A DNA stretch of 64,000 nucleotides. Origin: Clostridiales bacterium. GTDB taxonomy: Bacteria; Bacillota; Clostridia; Peptostreptococcales; Anaerovoracaceae. The position numbers were made by a program, and so were the translations under genes. Of the stretch, positions 17,217 to 25,106 are shown in pieces. The DNA lies in the NCBI GenBank assembly GCA_015243575.1, contig CP042469.1:186001-250000 (forward strand). Direction: 5' to 3'. The notes beneath the pieces were generated by a model that did no database searches, was not told the origin of the DNA, and saw only the letters and a program-made list of their open reading frames with translations. Within the stretch, counting starts at the first letter, position 1. Each line of letters opens with the position of its first letter.

Positions 17217-17657
17217 TTATGTCAGCTTGCCGGATAAGATGCGTGTAAGCGCTGCCTTGAATGCTTCATCCTGGGCCGGGGTCCGCTTTGATGGCCCCTT
17301 GAGCCTGCCGCCTGCATTTCGGATCTTCTTTGCAGTATGACGGAAACTGAGAAGCCCATCAATATTCTCGACGGTGTACTCCTTACCGTCCTGATTCAGA
17401 ACCAGAGCCTGCTTTGACAGGCACATGGCGGCAAGGCCGTAGTCCTGTGTAATGACGATATCCCCGGAAGAAGCGATATTGACCAGAGCAAAATCCACGC
17501 TGTCAGCTCCTTTTGAGAAGACCAGCGTAGAGGCTCCTTCCTTTTCAAACACATGGGATGTATCACACAGGATGAGACACTCAAGCCTATGTTTCTTTGC
17601 AATTCCAACGGCGATGTCCACCACGGGACAGCCGTCGGCATCGATTAATAGTTTCAT
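17217..17657 (-). CDS. YaiI/YqxD family protein (DUF188, UPF0178)
   Basis: 146 residues, matching the usual length of the family. The N-terminus LIDADGCPVVDIA and the middle DIVITQDYGLAAMCL carry conserved Asp residues arranged as in PIN-like nucleases, and the C-terminus has the family's RFKGPSKRT-like motif (RLKGPSKRTPAQDE). The family's biochemical role is not established. The gene stands alone on the minus strand. A start at the ATG at 17657 is well supported by homologous length. Confidence 0.88.
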   Translation of the reverse strand: MKLLIDADGCPVVDIAVGIAKKHRLECLILCDTSHVFEKEGASTLVFSKGADSVDFALVNIASSGDIVITQDYGLAAMCLSKQALVLNQDGKEYTVENIDGLLSFRHTAKKIRNAGGRLKGPSKRTPAQDEAFKAALTRILSGKLT

Positions 17658-17749
17658 TGAAAAATACCCTTTCCGTTGCTTTCTTGTAGAACAGATCTGA
17701 CGGAAAGCCAGGTTCGCCTAGCGGAGGTTCCGTCTTCGTTTTCGCAGGA

Positions 17750-19606
17750 CTACCCCTGCTCCTTTATTTTTTCGGCAAGCTCGTTTAAATAGAGCCATCG
17801 CTCTGTTTTCTCTTCCAGCTCTGATTCCAGAGTTTTTATTTCCTCCATGACCGCCTGAAGCTTTTCGTAGTCGCTGGAAACCTCTGCCGCGGCCTTTCCT
17901 CGTTCAGCGATTTTTGCTTCCAATGCGGCGATGTCGTCATCAATGGTCTGAAATTCATGCTGCTCTTTAAAAGAAAACTTCAGTTTCTTGGGTCTTGGAG
18001 AAGAACCTTCTCCTGAGGATAGTCCATGATTGGAGGAATCTGAGGAGCCCCCACCGGCAGAACCGGAGGGGTTCTTTTTGCCGGAATCTTGTTTTTCCGC
18101 CGCTTGCTTATCCGTTGCCTTTTTTTCTGCGGCGAGCTTTTCTGTATAGTCGGAGTAATTTCCCACATATCGTTCTATTCGCCCGTCTCCTGTTACATCA
18201 AAGATCGACGTGGAGACCTTGTCGAGAAAATAGCGGTCATGGGAAACGGCGATGACGGCACCGGGGAAGGTTTCCAGATAGTCTTCCAGAATGGACAGCG
18301 TTTCAATATCCAGATCGTTGGTTGGCTCATCCAGCAACAGGATGTTTGGTGCAGCGATGAGAATGCCCAGGAGATAGAGTCTCCTGCGTTCCCCTCCGCT
18401 GAGCTTTCCTATGACGGAATATTGCAGATCCGGTGGGAAGAGAAACCGTTCCAGCATCTGAGAAGCGGAAAGGGTTCCTTCCGACGTCTTTACCTCTCCG
18501 GCAATTTCGCTGACAAAGTCGAAAACTCTTTGATTGGGATCGAGCTCACGGCCTTCCTGGGAGAAGTAGCCAAGCTTAACGGTGGAACCGACTTCAACAG
18601 AGCCCGCATCCGGCTGCAGCTGCCCTGTGATGATGTTCAGCAGGGTGGACTTGCCTGCACCGTTCTTTCCTACGATTCCAATTCGGTCGTTCCGTTGAAT
18701 CTGATAGGAAAAGCGGTCAATGATGGCACGGCCATCGAATGCTTTTGTAATCTCCTGGAGTTCAATGAGCTTCTTCCCCAAACGGCTGGTTAAAGCAGCC
18801 ATCTGGATCGTATTTTCAGATACGGGGGCACTCTGCTCTTTCAATGTTTCATAGCGGTCGATTCGTCCCTTGCTCTTGGTGCTCCGGGCTCTCGCACCCC
18901 GCATGATCCATTGGTATTCCTTCTTTAGGATTGCCTGCCGCTTTCGTTCACTGGCCTGATCCATTTCAGAGCGCTGGGCTTTCAGCTCCAGATATTTTGA
19001 GTAATTTGCCTCGTAGGTATACAAACTGCCCTGAGACAGTTCTGTGATGCGATTGACCACCCGTTCCAGAAAATATCGGTCATGGGTGATCATGACGAGG
19101 CAGCCGGAATAACGGCTCAAATATTGCTCCAGCCAGATGACCATGTCGCTGTCCAGATGATTGGTGGGCTCGTCCAGAATCAGAATGTCGGAAGGATGAA
19201 TCAACGCCGCAGACAAGGCCACACGCTTTTTCTGGCCGCCGGACAACGTACCGATTTTTGCTTCGTAATCGGTAATGCCAAGCTTGGTCAGCATTGCTTT
19301 CACTTCAAATTCATGGAGTTCACGGAATTGAGGGGAGAACTCTGAAAAGACCTGTTCCAGTATGGTGAAATCGTCATTCATGGATGGATTCTGGGAAAGA
19401 TACGATATTTGCAAATTGGGGTTACGCGAAATAGAACCTTCGTCAGGCTGTTCCACTTCTGCCAGGATTTTCAACAGGGTACTTTTTCCCGTGCCGTTGA
19501 TTCCTACGATGCCAACCTTATCCCGCTCGTTCAAATAGAGGGATACATCGTTTAATAGTTGTTTCGTGCCGTAATTTTTAAATATATGTTCTGCAGATAA
19601 AATCAT
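17750..19606 (-). CDS. ABC-F family ATPase (Uup-like)
   Basis: 618 residues with two fused ABC domains and no membrane segment. Walker A motifs are GINGTGKST and GKNGAGKST; signatures are LSGGQKKRVAL and LSGGERRRLYLL. Between the domains is the ABC-F linker. The C-terminal ~65 residues form the coiled-coil (ABC_tran_CTD) typical of Uup. ABC-F proteins act on the ribosome. Before the coiled coil is a low-complexity Lys/Ser/Gly stretch (about 508-550). GAGGAG lies just upstream of the ATG at 19606, and a small hairpin in the leader (19623-19640) may affect expression. Confidence 0.9.
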   Translation of the reverse strand: MILSAEHIFKNYGTKQLLNDVSLYLNERDKVGIVGINGTGKSTLLKILAEVEQPDEGSISRNPNLQISYLSQNPSMNDDFTILEQVFSEFSPQFRELHEFEVKAMLTKLGITDYEAKIGTLSGGQKKRVALSAALIHPSDILILDEPTNHLDSDMVIWLEQYLSRYSGCLVMITHDRYFLERVVNRITELSQGSLYTYEANYSKYLELKAQRSEMDQASERKRQAILKKEYQWIMRGARARSTKSKGRIDRYETLKEQSAPVSENTIQMAALTSRLGKKLIELQEITKAFDGRAIIDRFSYQIQRNDRIGIVGKNGAGKSTLLNIITGQLQPDAGSVEVGSTVKLGYFSQEGRELDPNQRVFDFVSEIAGEVKTSEGTLSASQMLERFLFPPDLQYSVIGKLSGGERRRLYLLGILIAAPNILLLDEPTNDLDIETLSILEDYLETFPGAVIAVSHDRYFLDKVSTSIFDVTGDGRIERYVGNYSDYTEKLAAEKKATDKQAAEKQDSGKKNPSGSAGGGSSDSSNHGLSSGEGSSPRPKKLKFSFKEQHEFQTIDDDIAALEAKIAERGKAAAEVSSDYEKLQAVMEEIKTLESELEEKTERWLYLNELAEKIKEQG

Positions 19607-19622
19607 GGTTTCTCCTCATGGC

Positions 19623-19640
19623 AGGCGGTCAATGCCGCCT
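19623..19640 (-). promoter_or_regulatory. Leader hairpin upstream of the ABC-F gene
   Basis: Inverted repeat AGGCGG-N6-CCGCCT lies about 17-34 nt before the start codon, next to the GAGGAG ribosome site. ABC-F genes are often controlled by leader attenuation, but I see no leader peptide here, so regulation is only a possibility. Confidence 0.35.
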
Positions 19641-19818
19641 CTTGTATTAGTATATCCTATTTTACCATGGGTTATGGGTTGAGACAACTGATTGAACTCA
19701 GACATTGATCCCAGATATTGATTCATTTCCAGTAGAGGGTTTAAAAGAAAAAAAGGCGCCTTTAGAAGGTTTTCTATTTGATACTTAGTGGACCTACTCT
19801 ACAAAATTAACTGCCCTC

Positions 19819-19847
19819 TTGACAAGTAGATTTGTGTACGGTATAAT
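19819..19847 (+). promoter_or_regulatory. Consensus sigma-A promoter for the tetR-CPBP pair
   Basis: TTGACA (19819-19824) and TATAAT (19842-19847) with exactly 17 nt between, a perfect vegetative promoter. It fixes the coding start of the regulator downstream at 19903. Confidence 0.92.
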
Positions 19848-19902
19848 TTTGCACATGATGCAATATTTCGTTCAATGCAATTTGAAAAGAGGAAGTATAA
19901 AA

Positions 19903-20583
19903 ATGGTATCGATAACAGTGATTGATTTAGAGCAATACGGCATTTCGCTTCGTGAAGAAAAATATGCAAGAACAAAAATCGCCATCTTGAATTTGGTTTT
20001 GGAGAAACTTGAAGAAACATCCTTTGATGAGATCCGCATTGCCGATGTCTGCAGAGAAATAGGAGTGTCAAAAAGAACGTTCTTTAATTATTTCAGTTCG
20101 ATCCATCACGTGTTTTTTTACTTGCTGCAGATTTGGATCATTGATACTAAAAATATCGTGCTGCAAAGGCATCCAGTCGCGGGATTGGAAAGCATTCGGA
20201 CGGCATTCGAGGATCTAGGTAGAAAATTTGCCAAGCAGCCCAAAGCTGCATTTCAGATTTTTTCGAGTATTTTCAATGCCGATGTGGAGACTGCCAAGAT
20301 AGGACGCTTGACCAAGGCCGAAGCAATTCTCTGGGGATTCGATGCAATGGTCTCCGAAGAAATTCCTATGCTGGGTTTTCGAAAAATGCTTATTTGTGCA
20401 ATTAAAAACGCCAAGATGGCAGGTGAACTATCTGACAATTTCGATCTTACAACCATTGAATTCTCGCTGAACAGCATTTTGATCGGCGTTCCGTTTACTT
20501 TAAAGGATGTTGGCTTCACGAATATATCCGCTGTATACAAAACCCAATTGGATATTCTATGGCGCGGCTTGAAGAATATCTAA
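19903..20583 (+). CDS. TetR-family regulator next to a CPBP protease
   Basis: 226 residues from the ATG at 19903. An in-frame GTG/ATG further up would lie on the -35/-10 boxes and is impossible. AGAGGAAG precedes the start. The HTH is IRIADVCREIGVSKRTFFNYF (about residues 40-60; FFNYF replaces the more common YYHF). The C-terminal domain matches no ligand class I know. It is followed 20 nt on by the CPBP gene, which it probably controls. Confidence 0.85.
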   Translation: MVSITVIDLEQYGISLREEKYARTKIAILNLVLEKLEETSFDEIRIADVCREIGVSKRTFFNYFSSIHHVFFYLLQIWIIDTKNIVLQRHPVAGLESIRTAFEDLGRKFAKQPKAAFQIFSSIFNADVETAKIGRLTKAEAILWGFDAMVSEEIPMLGFRKMLICAIKNAKMAGELSDNFDLTTIEFSLNSILIGVPFTLKDVGFTNISAVYKTQLDILWRGLKNI

Positions 20584-20603
20584 TTCTAAAAAGGAGGATA
20601 TTT

Positions 20604-21371
20604 ATGCAAACTGCAAAATCCTTAAAGCCTGTTTCTCTTTTGGCCTCGGTCGCAATCTTCGGAATCAGTTTCACCTTGATTTTTCTTGCGCTCTATGTCG
20701 TCATTCCAAGCATGATGAAGATTGGGATATCATTTATGGTCGGCTATCTCATTTTCTTTTACTTGCCATTTGTTTTAATTTTTTTCTCAGCTTTTTTGCT
20801 GCTCAAAGCTGAAGGTCTCAAGCTTTCATGGCCAGTCATTAAAAGCAGATACAGATTGAATAAAATCGATCGTAAAACCTGGATGTGGACTGCCGGACTG
20901 TTGGTTATCTGGCTGGTTGTGCTACTGTTTGTCCAGCCGCCAGTCGGTAAAACGATGGCGCAGATTCCATTTTTTGCGCCGCCCTCTTACTTTCCCCCTG
21001 AAATTAATCCGAATTTAGCTCCGTCAGCGAATGGTATGATGTTCGGAATGGAACTCGCCGGAAAGTGGTGGATTATTCCGGTTTACTTTGTCGGTTGGTT
21101 CTTTAACATTTTTGGTGAAGAATTTCTGTTCCGGGGATATTTGCTGCCGCGGCAAGAGCTAGCATACGGGAAATATGCATGGCTGATTCATGGAACTATG
21201 TGGGGTTTGTGGCATCTTTTCTGGAAATGGAATATCATTACTTTGCTGATCACAGCACTTTCGCTTTCGTATGTTGTACAAAAAACAAAAAACATCTATG
21301 TTGGTATCATTGTCCACGGATCATTGAATTTCATTCCATTGATTATGATCGTAGTAAATGTGATTGGTTGA
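20604..21371 (+). CDS. CPBP-family intramembrane metalloprotease (Abi-type)
   Basis: 255 residues with about 6-7 membrane helices. CPBP (Rce1/Abi) motifs are present: EEFLFRGYLLPR with the catalytic Glu pair, HGTMWGLWHLFW, and a final HGSLNF. The family includes prenyl-protein peptidases and bacteriocin self-immunity proteins. The ATG at 20604 follows AAGGAGG. Co-transcribed with the TetR gene from the consensus promoter. Substrate unknown; no bacteriocin gene is visible nearby. Confidence 0.9.
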   Translation: MQTAKSLKPVSLLASVAIFGISFTLIFLALYVVIPSMMKIGISFMVGYLIFFYLPFVLIFFSAFLLLKAEGLKLSWPVIKSRYRLNKIDRKTWMWTAGLLVIWLVVLLFVQPPVGKTMAQIPFFAPPSYFPPEINPNLAPSANGMMFGMELAGKWWIIPVYFVGWFFNIFGEEFLFRGYLLPRQELAYGKYAWLIHGTMWGLWHLFWKWNIITLLITALSLSYVVQKTKNIYVGIIVHGSLNFIPLIMIVVNVIG

Positions 21372-21714
21372 TAATGGTATTGAAAAACTGATTGATCATT
21401 ACCTAGATTGCATGTAATATTTGAGGATTTAAGCAAAATTGTCTGCTTTATTATGAGAGATTATTCAATTTTGCAGTATTTATATGTTTTAGCTTGAGAA
21501 AAACGGACAAAACAATATGGAAATTGACAGTATATAGAAACGCAAGTAAGGCACCTTGAGTGAAGTACCTCACTTGCGTTTTCCGTATCGGTTTGGGGTT
21601 TGGTTCAATAAGTTTCCCTATTGAACCGGGCTGTTTGTTTCCGAGGCATTTTTGGCAGTAGCTTATCGCTACAGAAATCCCGATTTATGGAATAGTGATT
21701 ATGAAAATGACGTT
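21372..21714. other. Intergenic region with three hairpins between converging operons
   Basis: No gene is seen. It holds three inverted repeats: GCAAAATTG/CAATTTTGC (21433-21441 and 21466-21474), the AACGCAAGT/ACTTGCGTT terminator (21539-21580), and GGTTCAATA/TATTGAACC (21602-21610 and 21619-21627). They probably end transcription from both sides. Confidence 0.6.
21539..21584. terminator. Bidirectional terminator between CPBP and AsrB-like genes
   Basis: Stem AACGCAAGT (21539-21547) pairs with ACTTGCGTT (21572-21580), with an inner AGG/CCT extension, followed by TTCC on the plus strand and preceded by AAA for the minus strand. Confidence 0.65.
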
Positions 21715-22506
21715 TTAGTCCAGCAGCTCTTTTGCTTTGACATAGTTGAATACGGGGCCCTCCAGGCAAACATAGGTCTCATTGATTTTGCAGTGTCCGC
21801 ATTTGCCAACGGCACAGGACATCTTTCTTTCAAAGGATACCCATATTTTTGATTCATCCACCCCGTTTGCAATCAGTTCCATGGCGGAAAAATGCATCAT
21901 AATAGGGGGCCCCACAACAACTACGTTGAAGTCGTCAAAGGATGCAAAGGGAATTTTCTTAATATGCTCTGTGACAAGACCGGTTTCAAACCCCGGTGCT
22001 GCAGTATTGTCCAGTGTCGCAGTCATATGGAATCGTTCCTGAAATCGGCGAATATCATCGGTAAACAACACTGCATCCACATCCTTAAAGCCGGAAATCA
22101 GATAAACTGATTTGCAGATTTCGGGATGGTCATAAAAATGATTGATCAACGTTCTGACTGGGGCAAGCCCTGTTCCGCCAGTGATAAAGACCAGATTCTT
22201 ATTCTCAAACTGCTCTACAGGAAATGCATTTCCGTAGGGTCCTCTCATAAACAGGGTGTCACCGGCCTTAAGCCCGAACACCCCTTCGGTGAGTCTTCCC
22301 ACCTTGCGGATGGTGAATTCCACATACCCCTGACCTTTTCCGCTGACGGATATGGGTGCTTCTCCAATTTTGGGTATGGAGAGCATGAAAAACTGCCCGT
22401 GCTGTGTCGCCGCATCACAAGCAACCCGGAAGGTATATTCTGCCTGTGTTTCTTTTAACACATTCAAAATTTCATGCGGCTGTGGCATCATAATATTCTT
22501 CATCAT
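21715..22506 (-). CDS. asrB: AsrB-like NAD(P)H/FAD oxidoreductase subunit
   Basis: 263 residues, ferredoxin-reductase-type fold, same family as AsrB and the FlxA-like protein at 10696. FAD part near the start, NAD-binding motif GGTGLAPVRTL (~115), C-terminal 2Fe-2S motif CAVGKCGHC with a later Cys. It is predicted to oxidise NAD(P)H and feed the 4Fe-4S clusters of the TorD-AsrA protein upstream. It overlaps that gene by 4 nt and is the last gene of the molybdoenzyme operon. In classical sulfite reductase operons asrC follows; here it does not, so the acceptor is probably the molybdoenzyme (inference). Confidence 0.82.
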   Translation of the reverse strand: MMKNIMMPQPHEILNVLKETQAEYTFRVACDAATQHGQFFMLSIPKIGEAPISVSGKGQGYVEFTIRKVGRLTEGVFGLKAGDTLFMRGPYGNAFPVEQFENKNLVFITGGTGLAPVRTLINHFYDHPEICKSVYLISGFKDVDAVLFTDDIRRFQERFHMTATLDNTAAPGFETGLVTEHIKKIPFASFDDFNVVVVGPPIMMHFSAMELIANGVDESKIWVSFERKMSCAVGKCGHCKINETYVCLEGPVFNYVKAKELLD

Positions 22507-24449
22507 CGTTCCACCTTCCTGTTCGGGTTTTCAGCGGTTCGCCCAGCTGCAGCATCAGCTCTGCCGGCAGGCTCACCGACTGCTGCTATTCTGTCACCGC
22601 GCAGTCCTGCGGCAGTTGTATTGCCGACAGTGCGCTCCAATTCCTCTGACAATCTGCAGATGGTATCAAAAAAGGAAATTTCTTTTGGACATCTCTTGTC
22701 ACATCGTCCGCATCCGACGCACATGTGCGCTTCACCTCCGAAACGGAGGTTGTAGTCGTACAGCTTGTGAAGGGTTTTAAACCTCATGTTGGCTCCCGGC
22801 GTTTTCCGAAATCGGCTGCCTCCTGCTGTCATGGTGTAGGTATCCAGCATGCAGGAGGACCAGACCCTGCGCCGTTCTCCGTCATTGCTGGTTTCGGCGT
22901 AGATGATATCAACGGTATCGAAACAGCTGCAGGTTCCGCAGACGGCACTGCAGCCGCCGCAGCCAATGCACTGCTCGTCGAATTCCTTCCAGAATTCCAG
23001 ATTGATTGCCTCTTTCAGCTGCACGCGATTCTGAATTTTGGGAAGCTGGGCGATCTTTTTATTTGAGGTGACAAACTGAGGTATAAATTTTTTGGATTTT
23101 TCTCCTGAAAAATAAGGTGCAAAGGCTTGATCTTTGACAGAAACGAGGAGACTTGGGTGATCAAATCTGATTGCCATGCTGTAATCCTCGGTTTTGTTTG
23201 TCCCCATAGAAACACAGAAGCAGTCATCCCAACCGCCGCCGCATTCCATCACGACAAACCGGACCTTATCCCGCAGCCGCTCATAGTAGACGTCACCATG
23301 GCCGCCGTTTTCTAAAAAGATGTTGTCCAGCCGCTTGATTCCGTTGATATCGCAGGGGCGGGCAAAGATCAAAACGCCTCTGGAATCCGCAGAAGGTTCT
23401 TCGATGCTCTGATTTTCCCGGAATCGGATCATGGTCTGGGTGATGGGGTAGTAGATCTCTTTCGGTGAAAAATCCGATTGAATCTCATGAACGATTTCCT
23501 GGACCGAGTCAATTTCTCCGTAGCGAATTAAATCTGTACTGCTTTTCGAGCCGCGCTTTTCGTAGCGTTTCGGTGCGAAGATCCGGTATTCTTTTTTCAG
23601 TTCCTGAAGGATTTGATCCATTGTTTCTCTGCCCACAGAAAAAGCAGGTGATTTCGGTTGTGTGCTGTCTTCTTCTTGATTTTGTGCGCCTTTGTCAATG
23701 AAGGCTTTACTGTTATCAAGGAGTTTTTGGTCAAACCGGAGCAAGCCGACGGTAATCTTTGCAATTGCTTTGTAGAAAGGCGTATCAGCATATTGATCCA
23801 CATCGGCAGCAAAGGCTGGAACCCAGTTCAAGAGATGTTCTCTCAGAAATTCACGCTGCTTGAACAGCCAGTCACTGCAGTCAGGATCACGGCGGGCTTC
23901 CTCGCATAAAAACGCCATGAATTCAAGTTCAAGGGCGATGTGATCCTCAAAAAGTCCAGAAGTCTCACCGTTCTTAATCAGGCCGGCCGACTCGTAATAC
24001 TTTCGCACGGTTTCCCAGGCATCCTGCATGATGACTCTTTCGGGGCTGGTGTACACCGACTCATAGGGGAATGCCGCAGAGCCCTGAGAGATTCCCGCAG
24101 CCAGAAAGATCTTTGCATAGTCAGCGGCCAGATCGGTTACCGCATCATTGGGATTGCCAGCCTTTCTCTCAGGGTGTTCACAAGAACCAGCATTCCCAGC
24201 GAGGTCGGAGACTTCGTCATAGCCGGAACCGCCGATACAATCGGAATCTTCGTCAATCTGATCCAGATAATTTTTGAGCATCCGGTAGCCTTCCGTGAGG
24301 GAAGGTTCTCCCGCTTCCGAGGGGAACGTCATAGCCTTCATTTGCAGAAGAAGCGCACGATCCACTTCCTTTTGATAGATACTGCCGAGAAAGCGGTACA
24401 GCTTTTCTCTGCTTTCCATGAGGTCTGAATAAAATGATTTTGCATTCAT
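22503..24449 (-). CDS. TorD-like chaperone fused to AsrA-like 4Fe-4S subunit
   Basis: 648 residues. Residues ~1-255 are a TorD/DmsD-type maturation chaperone, all-helical with the family pattern YESVYTSPERVIMQD and HIALELEFMAFLCEEA. Residues ~275-615 are AsrA: FARPCDINGIKRLD, CIGCGGCSAVCGTCSCF and CVGCGRCDKRCP. Chaperone and electron-transfer subunit are thus one chain. There is an Asp/Gly-rich insert near residues 68-105 inside the chaperone part and an Ala/Arg-rich tail (~610-648). It overlaps asrB by 4 nt and begins 1 nt after the dmsB-like stop. The reading frame is open throughout, so this is not two genes joined by a sequencing error within a spacer. Confidence 0.85.
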   Translation of the reverse strand: MNAKSFYSDLMESREKLYRFLGSIYQKEVDRALLLQMKAMTFPSEAGEPSLTEGYRMLKNYLDQIDEDSDCIGGSGYDEVSDLAGNAGSCEHPERKAGNPNDAVTDLAADYAKIFLAAGISQGSAAFPYESVYTSPERVIMQDAWETVRKYYESAGLIKNGETSGLFEDHIALELEFMAFLCEEARRDPDCSDWLFKQREFLREHLLNWVPAFAADVDQYADTPFYKAIAKITVGLLRFDQKLLDNSKAFIDKGAQNQEEDSTQPKSPAFSVGRETMDQILQELKKEYRIFAPKRYEKRGSKSSTDLIRYGEIDSVQEIVHEIQSDFSPKEIYYPITQTMIRFRENQSIEEPSADSRGVLIFARPCDINGIKRLDNIFLENGGHGDVYYERLRDKVRFVVMECGGGWDDCFCVSMGTNKTEDYSMAIRFDHPSLLVSVKDQAFAPYFSGEKSKKFIPQFVTSNKKIAQLPKIQNRVQLKEAINLEFWKEFDEQCIGCGGCSAVCGTCSCFDTVDIIYAETSNDGERRRVWSSCMLDTYTMTAGGSRFRKTPGANMRFKTLHKLYDYNLRFGGEAHMCVGCGRCDKRCPKEISFFDTICRLSEELERTVGNTTAAGLRGDRIAAVGEPAGRADAAAGRTAENPNRKVER

Positions 24450-25106
24450 TTATCGTTCACCATCCTTTTTTTCACCATTATCCTTTCCCTTCCGCTCACT
24501 CCTGCTTTTCAGCTGACTGCATTCCTGAGGAAGTACATCGTGCCATTTGGCCTTGCGCAGGATATAACGAACAGAGGGACCGTTGCCGAAGTCCCGGAGG
24601 CTGTGGACATTTTCGCTTCCTGCTTCTCTCAGCTTGGCGGATACCTCGCTGTCGGGGTCATTGATGTCACCGAACATCAAAGCGCGGCCGGAGCAATTTT
24701 TAACGCAGGCTGGTTTTTCTCCTTCTTCTCTTTGATGGAGGCACAAGGTACATTTATCCATGACTCGGAGCTCTTTCTTATAGGTATTCAACTCATAAGG
24801 ACAGGCATTTTTACAGCTAAGACATGCGATGCACTGATCCTGATCGATGAGAACAACGCCGTCGCTGCTGTTTTTATAGCAGGCGCCAGTAGGACAGACA
24901 TTCACACAGGTGGGATCGGCGCACTGCTGACACATGGATGGTAGAAAGTACATCTGGATATCCGGATAAGTGCCCGTTGGGCCCACTTCCCGCACGGTGA
25001 TCCGGTTTGATCCAAGGGCAACCTGATGTTCCATCTTGCAAGCTACCTGACAGCCTTTGCACCCGATGCAGCGGTCTAAATCAACAACAAAACAATATTG
25101 TACCAT
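24450..25106 (-). CDS. DmsB-like four-cluster ferredoxin subunit of a molybdoenzyme
   Basis: 218 residues with four 4Fe-4S motifs in DmsB/NrfC order: CIGCKGCQVACK, CQQCADPTCVNVCP, CIACLSCKNACP and a last set built on CTLCLHQ and CVKNCS. The subunit transfers electrons between the molybdopterin catalytic subunit and a donor. No signal peptide, so it is cytoplasmic. The ATG shares its last base region with the catalytic subunit's stop (25106). The C-terminus is Lys/Glu-rich. Confidence 0.88.
   Translation of the reverse strand: MVQYCFVVDLDRCIGCKGCQVACKMEHQVALGSNRITVREVGPTGTYPDIQMYFLPSMCQQCADPTCVNVCPTGACYKNSSDGVVLIDQDQCIACLSCKNACPYELNTYKKELRVMDKCTLCLHQREEGEKPACVKNCSGRALMFGDINDPDSEVSAKLREAGSENVHSLRDFGNGPSVRYILRKAKWHDVLPQECSQLKSRSERKGKDNGEKKDGER

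Noticed and set aside
18089-18793. 234-codon plus-strand frame opposite the ABC-F gene
   Set aside because: It is antisense to Walker and signature motifs; low-complexity composition, no ribosome site.
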